Source: Nocardioides sp. ChNu-153 (lineage in GTDB: Bacteria; Actinomycetota; Actinomycetes; Propionibacteriales; Nocardioidaceae). From it: 64,000 nt of DNA. The stretch covers positions 1-64,000 of the forward strand of contig NZ_JADEVT010000017.1 in NCBI RefSeq assembly GCF_030466625.1, in the 5' to 3' direction. Every line of letters begins with the position of its first letter. Positions within the stretch are counted from its first letter, which is position 1. A model generated the notes under the pieces. It searched no databases. It was not told the DNA's origin and saw only the letters and a program-made list of their open reading frames with translations. A program made the position numbers and the translations under genes. Positions 25,521 through 34,273 of this stretch are shown here, piece by piece.

Positions 25521-26623
25521 GCGAGCACGACAACCTCCCGGCGCAGCAGGGCGGCACGGACACCACGCCCACCTCGCGCCCGCTCGAGGACCAGGCCCCC
25601 GGCCTGCCGGCGCACCTGTGGCGCCCCACCGACGTGGACCGCAAGGCCGAGAAGCGCGCCGAGCGCCAGGTCGCCGCGTTCTTCGTCTTCTCGATGATCT
25701 GCGCGGTCCTCTTCGTGGTCGCCTACTTCGCCTTCTCCATCGGCGACGAGATGGACACGTTCCTGGGCCTCGGCGCCTCGAACCTGTTCCTCGGCCTCAC
25801 GCTCGGCGGCGTCATGCTGGGCATCGGCGTCGGCGTCATCCACTGGGCCCGCAAGCTGATGGCGGACGAGGAGATCTCCGAGCTGCGCCACCCGGCCAGC
25901 TCGTCGGCGGAGGACCGCGACACGACGCTCGCCGCGCTGAACGCCGGCCTCGACGAGTCGGGCATCGGTCGCCGCCCGCTCATCCGCAACACCCTCCTGG
26001 GCGCGCTGGGTCTCGCGGGCGTGCCTCTCGTGGTGGCCTTCCGCGACCTCGGACCGAACGACATGAGCCCCGCGCAGCTCGAGAAGACGTTCTGGATGCC
26101 GGGCATGTACGTCGTGCGCGACGTCGTCGGCACGCGCATCAACAAGGCGGACCTCCAGATCGGTGACCTCGTCAACGGCGAGCCCGAGGGTCTCGTCGCG
26201 GACAGCGAGGGCCACCTGCCGCCGCCGCTCGACGCCAACGGCGAGGAGCTGCGCCCGGCGCTGGAGCACGAGCGCCTCAACATCGAGAAGACCAAGGCTG
26301 CGGTCATCCTGCTCCGCATGTCCCCCGGTGACATCGTCCGCGCTCCCGACCGGGAGAACTGGGACGTCGACGGGATCGTCTGCTACTCCAAGATCTGCAC
26401 GCACGTCGGGTGCCCCATCGCGCTCAACGAGCAGCAGACCCACCACCTGCTGTGCCCCTGCCACCAGTCCACGTTCGACCTCGCCGACAGCGGCAAGGTC
26501 ATCTTCGGGCCGGCGGGCCACGCGCTCCCCCAGATGCACCTGGCGGAGGACGAGGACGGCTTCCTGTACGCCGTGGACGACTTCAGCGAACCCGTCGGAC
26601 CGAGCTACTGGGAGCGTGGCTGA
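25517..26623 (+). CDS. qcrA: Rieske iron–sulfur subunit of the bc1 complex
   Basis: 368 aa, GTG start overlapping qcrC by 4 bp. Actinobacterial QcrA layout: cytoplasmic N-terminus with acidic and basic stretches, three transmembrane helices (about residues 55–80, 90–112, 160–180), then the soluble Rieske domain. Cluster ligands are visible in CTHVGCP and CPCHQSTF, with the Pro loop in FGPAGHALPQ. The protein takes electrons from menaquinol at the QcrB site and hands them to QcrC. The two extra N-terminal helices distinguish it from mitochondrial Rieske proteins. Confidence 0.95.
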   Translation: MSEHDNLPAQQGGTDTTPTSRPLEDQAPGLPAHLWRPTDVDRKAEKRAERQVAAFFVFSMICAVLFVVAYFAFSIGDEMDTFLGLGASNLFLGLTLGGVMLGIGVGVIHWARKLMADEEISELRHPASSSAEDRDTTLAALNAGLDESGIGRRPLIRNTLLGALGLAGVPLVVAFRDLGPNDMSPAQLEKTFWMPGMYVVRDVVGTRINKADLQIGDLVNGEPEGLVADSEGHLPPPLDANGEELRPALEHERLNIEKTKAAVILLRMSPGDIVRAPDRENWDVDGIVCYSKICTHVGCPIALNEQQTHHLLCPCHQSTFDLADSGKVIFGPAGHALPQMHLAEDEDGFLYAVDDFSEPVGPSYWERG

Positions 26624-26625
26624 CC

Positions 26626-28341
26626 ATGAGCACGACGTCCAAGGTCGCCTCGACGAACGGCGCCACCGCCGTCGCCGGGGGCAAGCCGTCGAGGATCGGT
26701 GCCGGGGCCCAGTGGGCCGACGAGCGCCTGGGCCTCGCGGGACTGGCCAAGAAGAACCTCCGCAAGGTCTTCCCGGACCACTGGTCCTTCATGCTCGGCG
26801 AGATCGCTCTGTGGAGCTTCGTCGTCCTGCTGCTCACCGGCGTCTTCCTGACCTTCTGGTTCAACCCCAGCATGGTCGAGGTCGAGTACCAGGGTTCCTA
26901 CGCCCCGCTGCGCGGCAGCTACGTGTCGGAGGCCTTCAACTCCTCGATGCACATCTCGTTCGAGGTCCGCGGCGGTCTGCTGGTGCGCCAGATGCACCAC
27001 TGGGCGGCGCACCTGTTCATCGCCTCGATGATGATCCACATGATGCGCGTGTTCTTCACGGGCGCGCACCGCAAGCCCCGCGAGCTCAACTGGGTGATCG
27101 GCTCGCTGCTGCTCCTCATCGGCACGCTCGAGGGCTTCACGGGCTACTCGCTCCCCGACGACCTGCTGTCGGGCACGGGCGTCCGGGCCGCCGACGGCTT
27201 CATCAAGTCCATCCCCGTGGTCGGCACGTACGGCTCGTTCCTGCTCTTCGGTGACGAGTTCCCGGGCACCGCGATCATCCCGCGGCTCTACATCATCCAC
27301 GTGCTGCTGATCCCCGGCGTGCTGCTGGCCCTCGTGGCCGCGCACATGCTGCTGCTCGTCTACCACAAGCACACGCAGTGGCCCGGCCCCGGCCGCACCG
27401 AGGGCAACGTCGTGGGCTTCCCCATGCTCCCGGTGTACGCCGCGAAGGCCGGCGGGTTCTTCTTCATCGTCTTCGGCGTCACCGCGGTCATGGGTGCGTT
27501 GATGACGATCAACCCGATCTGGATGTACGGGCCGTACGACCCGTCCAAGGTGACGGCCGGCTCGCAGCCTGACTGGTACATGGGCTGGCCCGACGGCCTG
27601 CTGCGCATCATGCCGGGCTGGGAGTTCGAGTTCTGGGGCGTCACGTTCCCGTTCAACGTCTTCCTGCCGATCATCGTGGTGCCCGGCGTGATGTGGACGA
27701 TCCTGCTGCTGCTCCCGTTCATCGAGAACTGGATCACCGGCGACAAGCGGGAGCACCACCTGCTCCAGCGACCGCGGGACGCTCCGACGCGCACGGCGCT
27801 GATGGTGTCGCTCATGACCTTCTACGCCATGGCGTGGATCGCGGGCGGCAACGACATCATCGCCATCCGGTTCGACCTGTCGATCAACCAGATCACGTAC
27901 TTCCTGCGGGCAGCCATCTTCATCGGACCGCTGATCGCCTTCATGATCACGCGTCGCTGGTGCATCTCGCTGCAGCGGCACGCGAAGGAACAGGCGCTGC
28001 ACGGCTACGAGACCGGCATCATCGAGCGCTCGCCCGACGGTGCCTACTCGGAGCGCCACCAGCCCCTGCCGGCGGCGAAGCAGCTGGTCATCACCGGTCG
28101 TGAGGGCGACCGGCTGCCGGAGCTCGAGCCGGGCACGGACGCCAACGGCGTGCGCAAGCCCGGGTCGCGCACCGACGGTCTCCGCGGCCGCCTCAGCAAG
28201 CTGTGGTTCGCCGACAACGTCCAGCCGCCGACCCAGGCGGAGATCGACGAGGCGCACCACCACCACGACGGTGCGCACGAGCTCGGGGCGGGGTCCTCCG
28301 CGGACGACGACGACCACGTGACGCTGACCAAGGGTCACTGA
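26626..28341 (+). CDS. qcrB: Cytochrome b subunit of the bc1 complex
   Basis: 571-aa core membrane subunit with menaquinol oxidation and reduction sites. The b-type core includes the His pairs in MHHWAAHLFIASMMIHMMRVF and IHVLLIPGVLLALVAAHMLLL (read in parts) and the Qo-site PEW-like segment QPDWYMGWPDGLLRIMPGWE. An extra C-terminal region (residues about 430–571) is typical of actinobacterial QcrB; it ends in a His/Asp-rich tail. It starts two bases after the qcrA stop and is followed by a perfect-stem hairpin at 28388–28424. Confidence 0.95.
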   Translation: MSTTSKVASTNGATAVAGGKPSRIGAGAQWADERLGLAGLAKKNLRKVFPDHWSFMLGEIALWSFVVLLLTGVFLTFWFNPSMVEVEYQGSYAPLRGSYVSEAFNSSMHISFEVRGGLLVRQMHHWAAHLFIASMMIHMMRVFFTGAHRKPRELNWVIGSLLLLIGTLEGFTGYSLPDDLLSGTGVRAADGFIKSIPVVGTYGSFLLFGDEFPGTAIIPRLYIIHVLLIPGVLLALVAAHMLLLVYHKHTQWPGPGRTEGNVVGFPMLPVYAAKAGGFFFIVFGVTAVMGALMTINPIWMYGPYDPSKVTAGSQPDWYMGWPDGLLRIMPGWEFEFWGVTFPFNVFLPIIVVPGVMWTILLLLPFIENWITGDKREHHLLQRPRDAPTRTALMVSLMTFYAMAWIAGGNDIIAIRFDLSINQITYFLRAAIFIGPLIAFMITRRWCISLQRHAKEQALHGYETGIIERSPDGAYSERHQPLPAAKQLVITGREGDRLPELEPGTDANGVRKPGSRTDGLRGRLSKLWFADNVQPPTQAEIDEAHHHHDGAHELGAGSSADDDDHVTLTKGH

Positions 28342-28370
28342 GTCCCGGCACCCGCCGCGACCCTCCGCCC

Positions 28371-29672
28371 TTGACGACGGACGACGCACGAGCGTCCGGA
28401 TCCTCCACGGATCCGGGCGCTCGTCGTCGTTCCGGGGCCGCGACGGGCGCCCCTCCCCTCCCCCGCCCCGCCCCGTCCGGTCCCGCGCCCGCGCGGTGGC
28501 CGTGGTGGCTGCCGCCGCTCCTCGTCGTCGCGCTGACGCGGCTCGTCGACGTCGTCGTGCTCTGGCAGCTCGGCCGGGAGCAGAGCGCCCTCGACGTCGG
28601 ACAGGGCTTCTACCTGCTCGAGCCCGTGCCTGCCGCCCCGGGGTACGGCGACCTCGCCAGCAACTGGGACGGGCAGTGGTACCGCACCATCGCGGAGGAC
28701 GGCTATCCCACCGACCTCCCCCGCTACGAGGGCAAGGTGCAGCAGAACCCCTGGGCCTTCTTCCCGCTGTTCCCGTTCGCGACGCGACTGCTGATGGCGC
28801 TCACGGGCCTGTCGTTCGGTCTGGCCGCCGCCGTCCTCGGCATCGTGGCCTCCACGGTCGCGCTCTGCCTCCTGCACCGGATGGTCGCGCGTCGGGCGGG
28901 CGCGTACGTCGGGCTGCTCACCACCGCCGCGCTCAGCGTCAGTCCCGCCGGCGCGGTCCTCGTCACCGGCTACTCCGAGGCCGTCAGCCTCCTCGTGCTC
29001 GTGCTCGTGCTGGACGCCCTCTCCCGGCGCCGCTACGGCCTGGTGGTGCTGGGGGCCGTGGTCCTCGGTTTCACCCGCCCCATCGCCCTGGCCCTCGTGC
29101 CCGTCGTCCTGGTCCACGCCGCGCTGCGCTGGCGCGCCGAGGGCCCCCTCCCCCGCGCCGAGGTGGTCCGGCTGGCCGTGACCGCCGCAGCGGCGACCGC
29201 GGCCTTCGGCCTGTGGCCGCTGACGGCCGCGGTGGTCACGGGCGAGCCCGACGCCTACCTGAGCACGCAGGCCGCCTGGGTGCTCACCGACGAGCGCAGC
29301 TGGCAGACCTGGGCGGCCCTGCTGCTGGGCTCGGGGGGCGTGGGCCCGGCGGTCGACGTCGCCGTGGTCCTGGCGGTCGTCCTGGCGATCGTCCTGCAGC
29401 CCGCTGCCCGGGTCTGGGCGCCGGAGCTGCGGGCGTGGGTGCTGTCGTACGGCGCGTTCCTGCTGCTGACGACCCGGCCCACGCCGAGCATCACCCGCTA
29501 CGCCCTGTTCCTGCTCGTGGTGTGGTGGCCGTTCCCCACCCTGGGACGCACGTGGCACCGCGCGGCGCAGGCCCTGGTGCTCGTCGGGGTCCTGGCGCTG
29601 GGGTTCGCCCTGCAGCACGAGTGGCTGCGCACCCACTACGTGCTCTCCCCCGAGCGGCTCGCGTACCCCTGA
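28371..29672 (+). CDS. PIG-V-like mannosyltransferase family membrane protein
   Basis: 433 aa if started at TTG 28371, the only in-frame start codon before the first transmembrane helix (WPWWLPPLLVVALTRLVDVV). About ten helices follow. The first loop holds SNWDGQWYRTIAEDGYP, the acidic WDxxWY motif characteristic of GPI-mannosyltransferase II (PIG-V)-related bacterial enzymes, and NPWAFFPLFPF matches the next conserved block. It would use polyprenyl-phosphate mannose outside the membrane to extend glycans. A strong hairpin at 28388–28424 lies inside the first codons, so start or expression control is uncertain. Converges on the L,D-transpeptidase gene. Confidence 0.82.
   Translation: MTTDDARASGSSTDPGARRRSGAATGAPPLPRPAPSGPAPARWPWWLPPLLVVALTRLVDVVVLWQLGREQSALDVGQGFYLLEPVPAAPGYGDLASNWDGQWYRTIAEDGYPTDLPRYEGKVQQNPWAFFPLFPFATRLLMALTGLSFGLAAAVLGIVASTVALCLLHRMVARRAGAYVGLLTTAALSVSPAGAVLVTGYSEAVSLLVLVLVLDALSRRRYGLVVLGAVVLGFTRPIALALVPVVLVHAALRWRAEGPLPRAEVVRLAVTAAAATAAFGLWPLTAAVVTGEPDAYLSTQAAWVLTDERSWQTWAALLLGSGGVGPAVDVAVVLAVVLAIVLQPAARVWAPELRAWVLSYGAFLLLTTRPTPSITRYALFLLVVWWPFPTLGRTWHRAAQALVLVGVLALGFALQHEWLRTHYVLSPERLAYP
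28388..28424 (+). terminator. Hairpin after qcrB, inside the 5' end of the mannosyltransferase frame
   Basis: A 16-bp stem (28388–28403 with 28409–28424, one T·G wobble) closes a 5-nt loop 47 nt after the qcrB stop. Strong enough to end the ctaE-qcrCAB transcript or attenuate entry into the next gene. No U tract. Confidence 0.6.
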
Positions 29673-29694
29673 CGGGACGCATCCCCGCGACGCG

Positions 29695-30918
29695 TCAGAG
29701 GGCCGAGCCGGCGGCGTACTCCTCGGGGGTCGCGTTCCAGTCGCCGAACCCGTTCTCCATCGTCATCCGGCGGTCCGTGCCCGTGACCTCGACGACGTCG
29801 CCGCGGCGGGTGTTCTCGTAGACCCAGGCCGCGTCCTGCGTGGCCATCCCGACACAGCCGTGGCTGACGTTGGCCACGCCCTGCGAGCCGGACGACCACG
29901 GGGCGGCGTGGAGGAACTCCCCCGAGTTGGTGACGCGCAGCGCGTACTCGACGTCCTCGATGTTGTAGTACTCCGGGTCGTCGGGGCTGATGCCGGTCGT
30001 CGCCGCGTCCATCGTCTTGGTGCGGAACTTCTCCATCACGACCTTCACGCCGGAGCGCGTCTCGAACCCGGGCTTGCCGGCGCTGATGGGCATCCGGCGC
30101 GCCTGCGCGCCGTCGATCACCGTCGTCATGGTGTGGGTCGCCGCGTCGACGCGGTGGATCACCGAGCGGCCGACGCGGAAGGTCACGGAGCGGCTCTCCT
30201 GGCCGTAGATGCCGCCCCCGGCCGGCACGCCGTTCACCGCCACGTCGACGGTGACCGTCGTACCGGGCTGCCAGTAGGCCTCGGGGCGCCAGCGGACCTG
30301 GGTGTCGTCGTACCAGTGCCACGACCCGGGCTGGGCCGGCTCGCTGGTGACGCTCATGTGCCGCTCGAAGGAGGCCCGGTCGGTCACGGGCAGGTCGAAG
30401 GACACGACCACCGGCATGCCGACGCCGACCTCCTCGTCGGCGAGCGGGGCGATGGAGGGGAAGGTCTGCTCGTCGAGCGAGAGCGCCACGGTCGAGAACG
30501 GCACCTCCGCCGTCGCCTCGCCGCCGCCGTCGCTGCGGGCGCTGGCCCGCAGCAGGTACGACGTACCCGGGTCGAGCAGGGCCGTGGCGGCCCAGCTCAG
30601 GCCGTCCTCGAGCACCTCGCCGGGCACCTCGGCGCCCTCCACCGTCGTGACGGTGACGGAGGCCAGCCGGCCGCCCTGCGCCTCCACGCGGAGGAGGTGG
30701 TCGACCGGCACCTCCTCGTCAGCGCCCACGCTCGTGACGATGGTGGGCACGGGGGCGGACGCGTCACCCGACGCGGCCGAGCCGCTGCCGGTGTCGTCGT
30801 CCGAGGTGCAGGCCGCCAGCGCACCACCGGCGACGGCGGCGATGCCGACAGCGCCGACGATCCGGACGAGGCTGCGCCGTCCCAGGTGCACCCCGCGGGG
30901 CGTGCGGAACTCCGACAT
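29695..30918 (-). CDS. L,D-transpeptidase lipoprotein (Ig-like domains plus YkuD)
   Basis: 407-aa wall cross-linking enzyme forming 3→3 peptide bridges. The ATG at 30918 follows GGAGGGAGAGGG. The N-terminus GRRSLVRIVGAVGIA leads to the lipobox GGALAAC, so a lipid-anchored exported protein is expected; the paired Arg could also fit Tat export. Two Ig-like segments (about residues 60–250) precede the YkuD catalytic domain with HAAPWSSGS and the active-site SHGCVGMATQDAAWVY. This is the domain order of mycobacterial LdtMt2. It lies downstream of the ctaCDF operon but is separated by a terminator. Confidence 0.93.
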   Translation of the reverse strand: MSEFRTPRGVHLGRRSLVRIVGAVGIAAVAGGALAACTSDDDTGSGSAASGDASAPVPTIVTSVGADEEVPVDHLLRVEAQGGRLASVTVTTVEGAEVPGEVLEDGLSWAATALLDPGTSYLLRASARSDGGGEATAEVPFSTVALSLDEQTFPSIAPLADEEVGVGMPVVVSFDLPVTDRASFERHMSVTSEPAQPGSWHWYDDTQVRWRPEAYWQPGTTVTVDVAVNGVPAGGGIYGQESRSVTFRVGRSVIHRVDAATHTMTTVIDGAQARRMPISAGKPGFETRSGVKVVMEKFRTKTMDAATTGISPDDPEYYNIEDVEYALRVTNSGEFLHAAPWSSGSQGVANVSHGCVGMATQDAAWVYENTRRGDVVEVTGTDRRMTMENGFGDWNATPEEYAAGSAL

Positions 30919-30958
30919 CCCTCTCCCTCCGGCCCGGCCGAGCACCGGGCACCACGCG

Positions 30959-30992
30959 AAAAGCGCCCGTCGGGAGACCCGACGAGCGCTTT
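30959..30992 (-). terminator. Rho-independent terminator of ctaC-ctaD-ctaF
   Basis: Stem AAAGCGC–CGTCGGG pairs with CCCGACG–GCGCTTT across AGA with one internal mismatch. Read on the minus strand it ends in GCGCTTTT, giving a U tract just after ctaF, before the L,D-transpeptidase start. Confidence 0.8.
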
Positions 30993-31049
30993 CCAGCGTA
31001 ACCCCGGCGACCTCGCCCCTGCGGGAGCAGGGGCCGGACGCCCGGACGA

Positions 31050-31472
31050 TCAGTGGGCGTGCACGCCCCGGTAGTACTCGAACACCCAGCCCGAGAGGGC
31101 GAGGATGCCGAGAGCGCACCCGATGATGAACAGCCACCAGCCGAAGATGACGCCGAGCACGCACACGCCGAAGGTCGACGCGGCCCACAGCGGCCACCAG
31201 GAGTACGGCGGGAAGAAGCCGAGCTCGCCCGCGCCCTCCACGATCTCGGCGTCCTTGCGGTCCTCCGGGCGCTCGTCGAGCTTGCGCGCCTGGAAGCCGA
31301 GGTACCAGGTCACCATGGCCGCCAGCAGGGTGGTCATGACCAGGGCGGACGTGCCGGTCCAGTCCCCGCCCTCGCCGCTGGCGTCGGTCACGAACCAGTA
31401 CGCCGGCGAGACCAGGATGAGGAAGATGGTGCAGATCGCGAAGATCCAGACCTCCGCGCGCAGGGCCTTCAC
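31050..31472 (-). CDS. ctaF: Actinobacterial cytochrome c oxidase subunit IV
   Basis: 140-aa small membrane subunit specific to actinobacterial aa3 oxidase. Four hydrophobic helices: [59 protein letters not shown] and [19 protein letters not shown]. The loop after helix 2 is charged ([18 protein letters not shown]) and is followed by [12 protein letters not shown], a family hallmark. GTG at 31472 overlaps the ctaD stop by 4 bp. It stabilises the oxidase within the supercomplex; no catalytic residues are expected. Confidence 0.92.
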   Translation of the reverse strand: MKALRAEVWIFAICTIFLILVSPAYWFVTDASGEGGDWTGTSALVMTTLLAAMVTWYLGFQARKLDERPEDRKDAEIVEGAGELGFFPPYSWWPLWAASTFGVCVLGVIFGWWLFIIGCALGILALSGWVFEYYRGVHAH

Positions 31473-33229
31473 TTGTCGTCGTCCTTCCTGACGTCGACAC
31501 CTCGGTCGTTGAGGAGCTCCTCACGACCCTGGGTGTCCGGGGCGTCGGCGAACCGACCCTGGTGCTCCGCGGCGTTCTGCTCGAGCTCGAGGGCGGCGAT
31601 CTCCGGGTGGTGGAGGTCGAACGCCGGCGACTCCGAGCGGATGCGCGGGATGGAGTGGAAGTTGTGGCGCGGCGGCGGCGAGGACGTCGCCCACTCGAGC
31701 GAGCGGCCCCAGCCCCACGGGTCGTCCACCTCGACCTTCGGCCCCTTCGCGGAGACGTAGACGTTGTAGAAGAACGGCAGGAGCGACGCGCTCAGCACGA
31801 AGGCACCGATCGTGGAGATCTGGTTGAGCGTGGTGAAGCCGTCCTCGGCGAGGTAGTCGGCGTACCGGCGCGGCATGCCCTCGACACCCAGCCAGTGCTG
31901 GACGAGGAACGTCGTGTGGAAGCCGAAGAACAGCAGCCAGAAGTGCAGCTTGCCGAGGCGCTCGTCGAGCATGCGGCCCGTCATCTTCGGCCACCAGAAG
32001 TAGAAGCCGGCGAACATCGCGAACACGACCGTGCCGAACACGACGTAGTGGAAGTGCGCCACCACGAAGTAGGAGTCGGAGACGTGGAAGTCCAGCGGCG
32101 GGCTCGCGAGCAGGACGCCCGTCAGACCACCGAAGAGGAACGTCGTGAGGAAGCCGATCGACCACAGCATCGGGTTGTCGAAGGACAGGGACCCGCCCCA
32201 CATCGTGCCGATCCAGTTGAAGAACTTCACGCCGGTCGGGACCGCGATGAGGAACGTCATGCCGGAGAAGAACGGCAGGTTGACCGCACCCGTGACGAAC
32301 ATGTGGTGGGCCCACACGGCGACCGAGAGGATCGCGATCGCCAGGGTCGCGCCGACCAGGCCGACGTAGCCGAAGATCGGCTTGCGGCTGAAGACCGGCA
32401 GGATCTCGGTGACGATGCCGAAGAACGGCAGGGCGATGATGTACACCTCTGGGTGCCCGAAGAACCAGAACAGGTGTTGCCACAGGATCGGGCCGCCGTG
32501 CGACGCGTCGAAGACGTGGGTGCCGATCGAGCGGTCCGCCTCCAGCATGAGGAGCGCGCCGGCCAGGATCGGGAAGGCGATGAGCACGAGCAGGCTCGTG
32601 ATCAGGGTGTTCCACGTGAACAGCGACATCCGGAACATCGTCAGCCCGGGGGCGCGCATGCAGATGATGGTGGTGATGAAGTTGACCGCACCGAGGATGG
32701 TGCCGAGACCCGCCATGTAGAGGCCCATGATCCACATGTCACCGCCGACGCCCGGCGAGCGGACCTCGTTCGACAGCGGCACGTAGGCGAACCAGCCGAA
32801 GCTGGCGGCGCCGTTCGGCGTGAGGAAGCCCGCCGCGGCGATGAGGCCGCCGAACAGGAACAGCCAGTAGCTGAACATGTTGAGGCGCGGGAACGCCACG
32901 TCGGGTGCGCCGATCTGCAGCGGCATGATCACGTTGGCGAAGCCGAAGAACAGGGGCGTCGCGAAGAGCAGCAGCATGATCGTGCCGTGCATCGTGAACA
33001 TCTGGTTGTAGACCTCGTCGTTCACGACCTGCTGGCCGGGGAACGCGAGCTCGGACCGGATGACGAGGGCCATCAGTCCGCCGATGCAGAACCAGGCGAA
33101 CGAGGTGACCAGGTACATCTTGCCGATGAGCTTGTGGTCCGTCGTGGTCAGCAGACGCACGACGTTCTCGCCGAGAGGCTTCCTCCCGGGGACCACGGTC
33201 CCCGTCGTGGGAGCTTGTGTGGCGGTCAC
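31469..33229 (-). CDS. ctaD: Cytochrome c oxidase subunit I
   Basis: 586-aa catalytic subunit carrying heme a, heme a3 and CuB. Twelve transmembrane helices are evident. Key ligands lie in [14 protein letters not shown] (heme a His), [16 protein letters not shown] (CuB His with the cross-linking Tyr), AHHMFVTG (CuB His pair) and [12 protein letters not shown] (heme a3 and heme a His). GTG at 33229 overlaps the ctaC stop. In many mycobacteria ctaD is elsewhere on the chromosome; here it is kept with ctaC and ctaF, giving a full oxidase operon of subunits II, I and IV facing the ctaE-qcrCAB operon. Confidence 0.97.
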   Translation of the reverse strand: MTATQAPTTGTVVPGRKPLGENVVRLLTTTDHKLIGKMYLVTSFAWFCIGGLMALVIRSELAFPGQQVVNDEVYNQMFTMHGTIMLLLFATPLFFGFANVIMPLQIGAPDVAFPRLNMFSYWLFLFGGLIAAAGFLTPNGAASFGWFAYVPLSNEVRSPGVGGDMWIMGLYMAGLGTILGAVNFITTIICMRAPGLTMFRMSLFTWNTLITSLLVLIAFPILAGALLMLEADRSIGTHVFDASHGGPILWQHLFWFFGHPEVYIIALPFFGIVTEILPVFSRKPIFGYVGLVGATLAIAILSVAVWAHHMFVTGAVNLPFFSGMTFLIAVPTGVKFFNWIGTMWGGSLSFDNPMLWSIGFLTTFLFGGLTGVLLASPPLDFHVSDSYFVVAHFHYVVFGTVVFAMFAGFYFWWPKMTGRMLDERLGKLHFWLLFFGFHTTFLVQHWLGVEGMPRRYADYLAEDGFTTLNQISTIGAFVLSASLLPFFYNVYVSAKGPKVEVDDPWGWGRSLEWATSSPPPRHNFHSIPRIRSESPAFDLHHPEIAALELEQNAAEHQGRFADAPDTQGREELLNDRGVDVRKDDDK

Positions 33230-34155
33230 TCGTCGCCTCCGTTGGGGTCGTCGAAGTTGCGCAGCGAGGTGCGGGACTCGGTGCCACCGAGGATGGGCCC
33301 GTCGTCCGAGACGTCACCGGCCTCCACGAGGCCCTCTACGTACGCGTCGTAGTCCTCCGGGGACACGACCTCGACGTTGAAGAGCATGCGGGAGTGGTAG
33401 GTGCCGCAGAGCTCGGCGCACTTGCCCTTGAACACGCCCAGCTCGGTCGGGGTGACCTGGAAGCTGTTCGTGCGGCCCGGGACGACGTCCATCTTCATGA
33501 GGAAGCCCGGGATCCAGAAGTTGTGGACCACGTCGGGCGAGTGCAGGTTGAACCGCACCGTCTCGCCCTGCGGGAGAACGAGCGTGGGCAGCTGCGACGC
33601 GGTGCCCACCACGTACGCGTACTCGCCCTCGTCGACGCTCTCCTTGTCGGTGTCACCGACGCCGTCCGTGGGGTGGTTGAACGTCCACGACCACTGCTGG
33701 CCGACGATCTCGAGCGTCATGTCCGGCTCGGAGTCGTCGAGCACCGTGTTCTGCACGCTGACCGTGTGGAAGAAGAAGACGATCACCATCATGACCGGGG
33801 CGATCGTGTAGAAGATCTCGAGCGGCAAGTTGTACCGCGTCTGCACGGGCACCTCGTCGGCGCTGCGGCGGCGGAAGCGCACGACCACCCACAGGATGAG
33901 GCCCCACACGATGATGCCGGTGGCGAGCGCGGCGACCCACGACCAGATCCACAGGTCGGCGATGTACGGCGCCTCCTCCGTCGCCTGGCCGGGCAGGCCG
34001 AGGTGACGCAGCTGGTACTGGCTCTCCTCGGAGCACCCGGTGAGGACGAGGAGGGCGAGGCCGAGCGACGCGGCGAGCGCGGCGCGTCGGGGCTTGCCCG
34101 CGGCGGCGCCGCGGACAGTGCCGGCGCCGGACCGCCGGTGGAGTTGCAGACCCAC
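33226..34155 (-). CDS. ctaC: Cytochrome c oxidase subunit II (lipoprotein)
   Basis: 309 aa from the GTG at 34155, which follows GAGAGG by seven bases; a longer reading from GTG 34182 is possible. A lipobox (LALLVLTGC) predicts signal peptidase II cleavage. Two transmembrane helices ([19 protein letters not shown] and [18 protein letters not shown]) are followed by the extracytoplasmic cupredoxin domain with the CuA motif [12 protein letters not shown] and the upstream His in [11 protein letters not shown]. It accepts electrons from QcrC. First gene of the oxidase operon; divergent from the cysteine desulfurase gene. Confidence 0.95.
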   Translation of the reverse strand: MGLQLHRRSGAGTVRGAAAGKPRRAALAASLGLALLVLTGCSEESQYQLRHLGLPGQATEEAPYIADLWIWSWVAALATGIIVWGLILWVVVRFRRRSADEVPVQTRYNLPLEIFYTIAPVMMVIVFFFHTVSVQNTVLDDSEPDMTLEIVGQQWSWTFNHPTDGVGDTDKESVDEGEYAYVVGTASQLPTLVLPQGETVRFNLHSPDVVHNFWIPGFLMKMDVVPGRTNSFQVTPTELGVFKGKCAELCGTYHSRMLFNVEVVSPEDYDAYVEGLVEAGDVSDDGPILGGTESRTSLRNFDDPNGGDE

Positions 34156-34218
34156 GAACGAGCCTCTCTCTTGGACGATCACACGACGGGGGGAACTTTA
34201 TCCGAATCACAGGGAGGA

Positions 34219-34265
34219 GCGACCCCCAGGGTCGCCTCACCTCCTACACAGCGTAGGACTAACGT
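34219..34265 (+). promoter_or_regulatory. ctaC/cysteine desulfurase intergenic hairpin and -10-like TAACGT
   Basis: GCGACCC (34219–34225) pairs with GGGTCGC (34229–34235). TAACGT at 34260–34265 ends 8 nt before the GTG at 34274, fitting a near-leaderless start. On the minus strand TAAAGT (complement of 34196–34201 region) may be a -10 for ctaC. Confidence 0.35.
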
Positions 34266-34273
34266 CGGTACCC

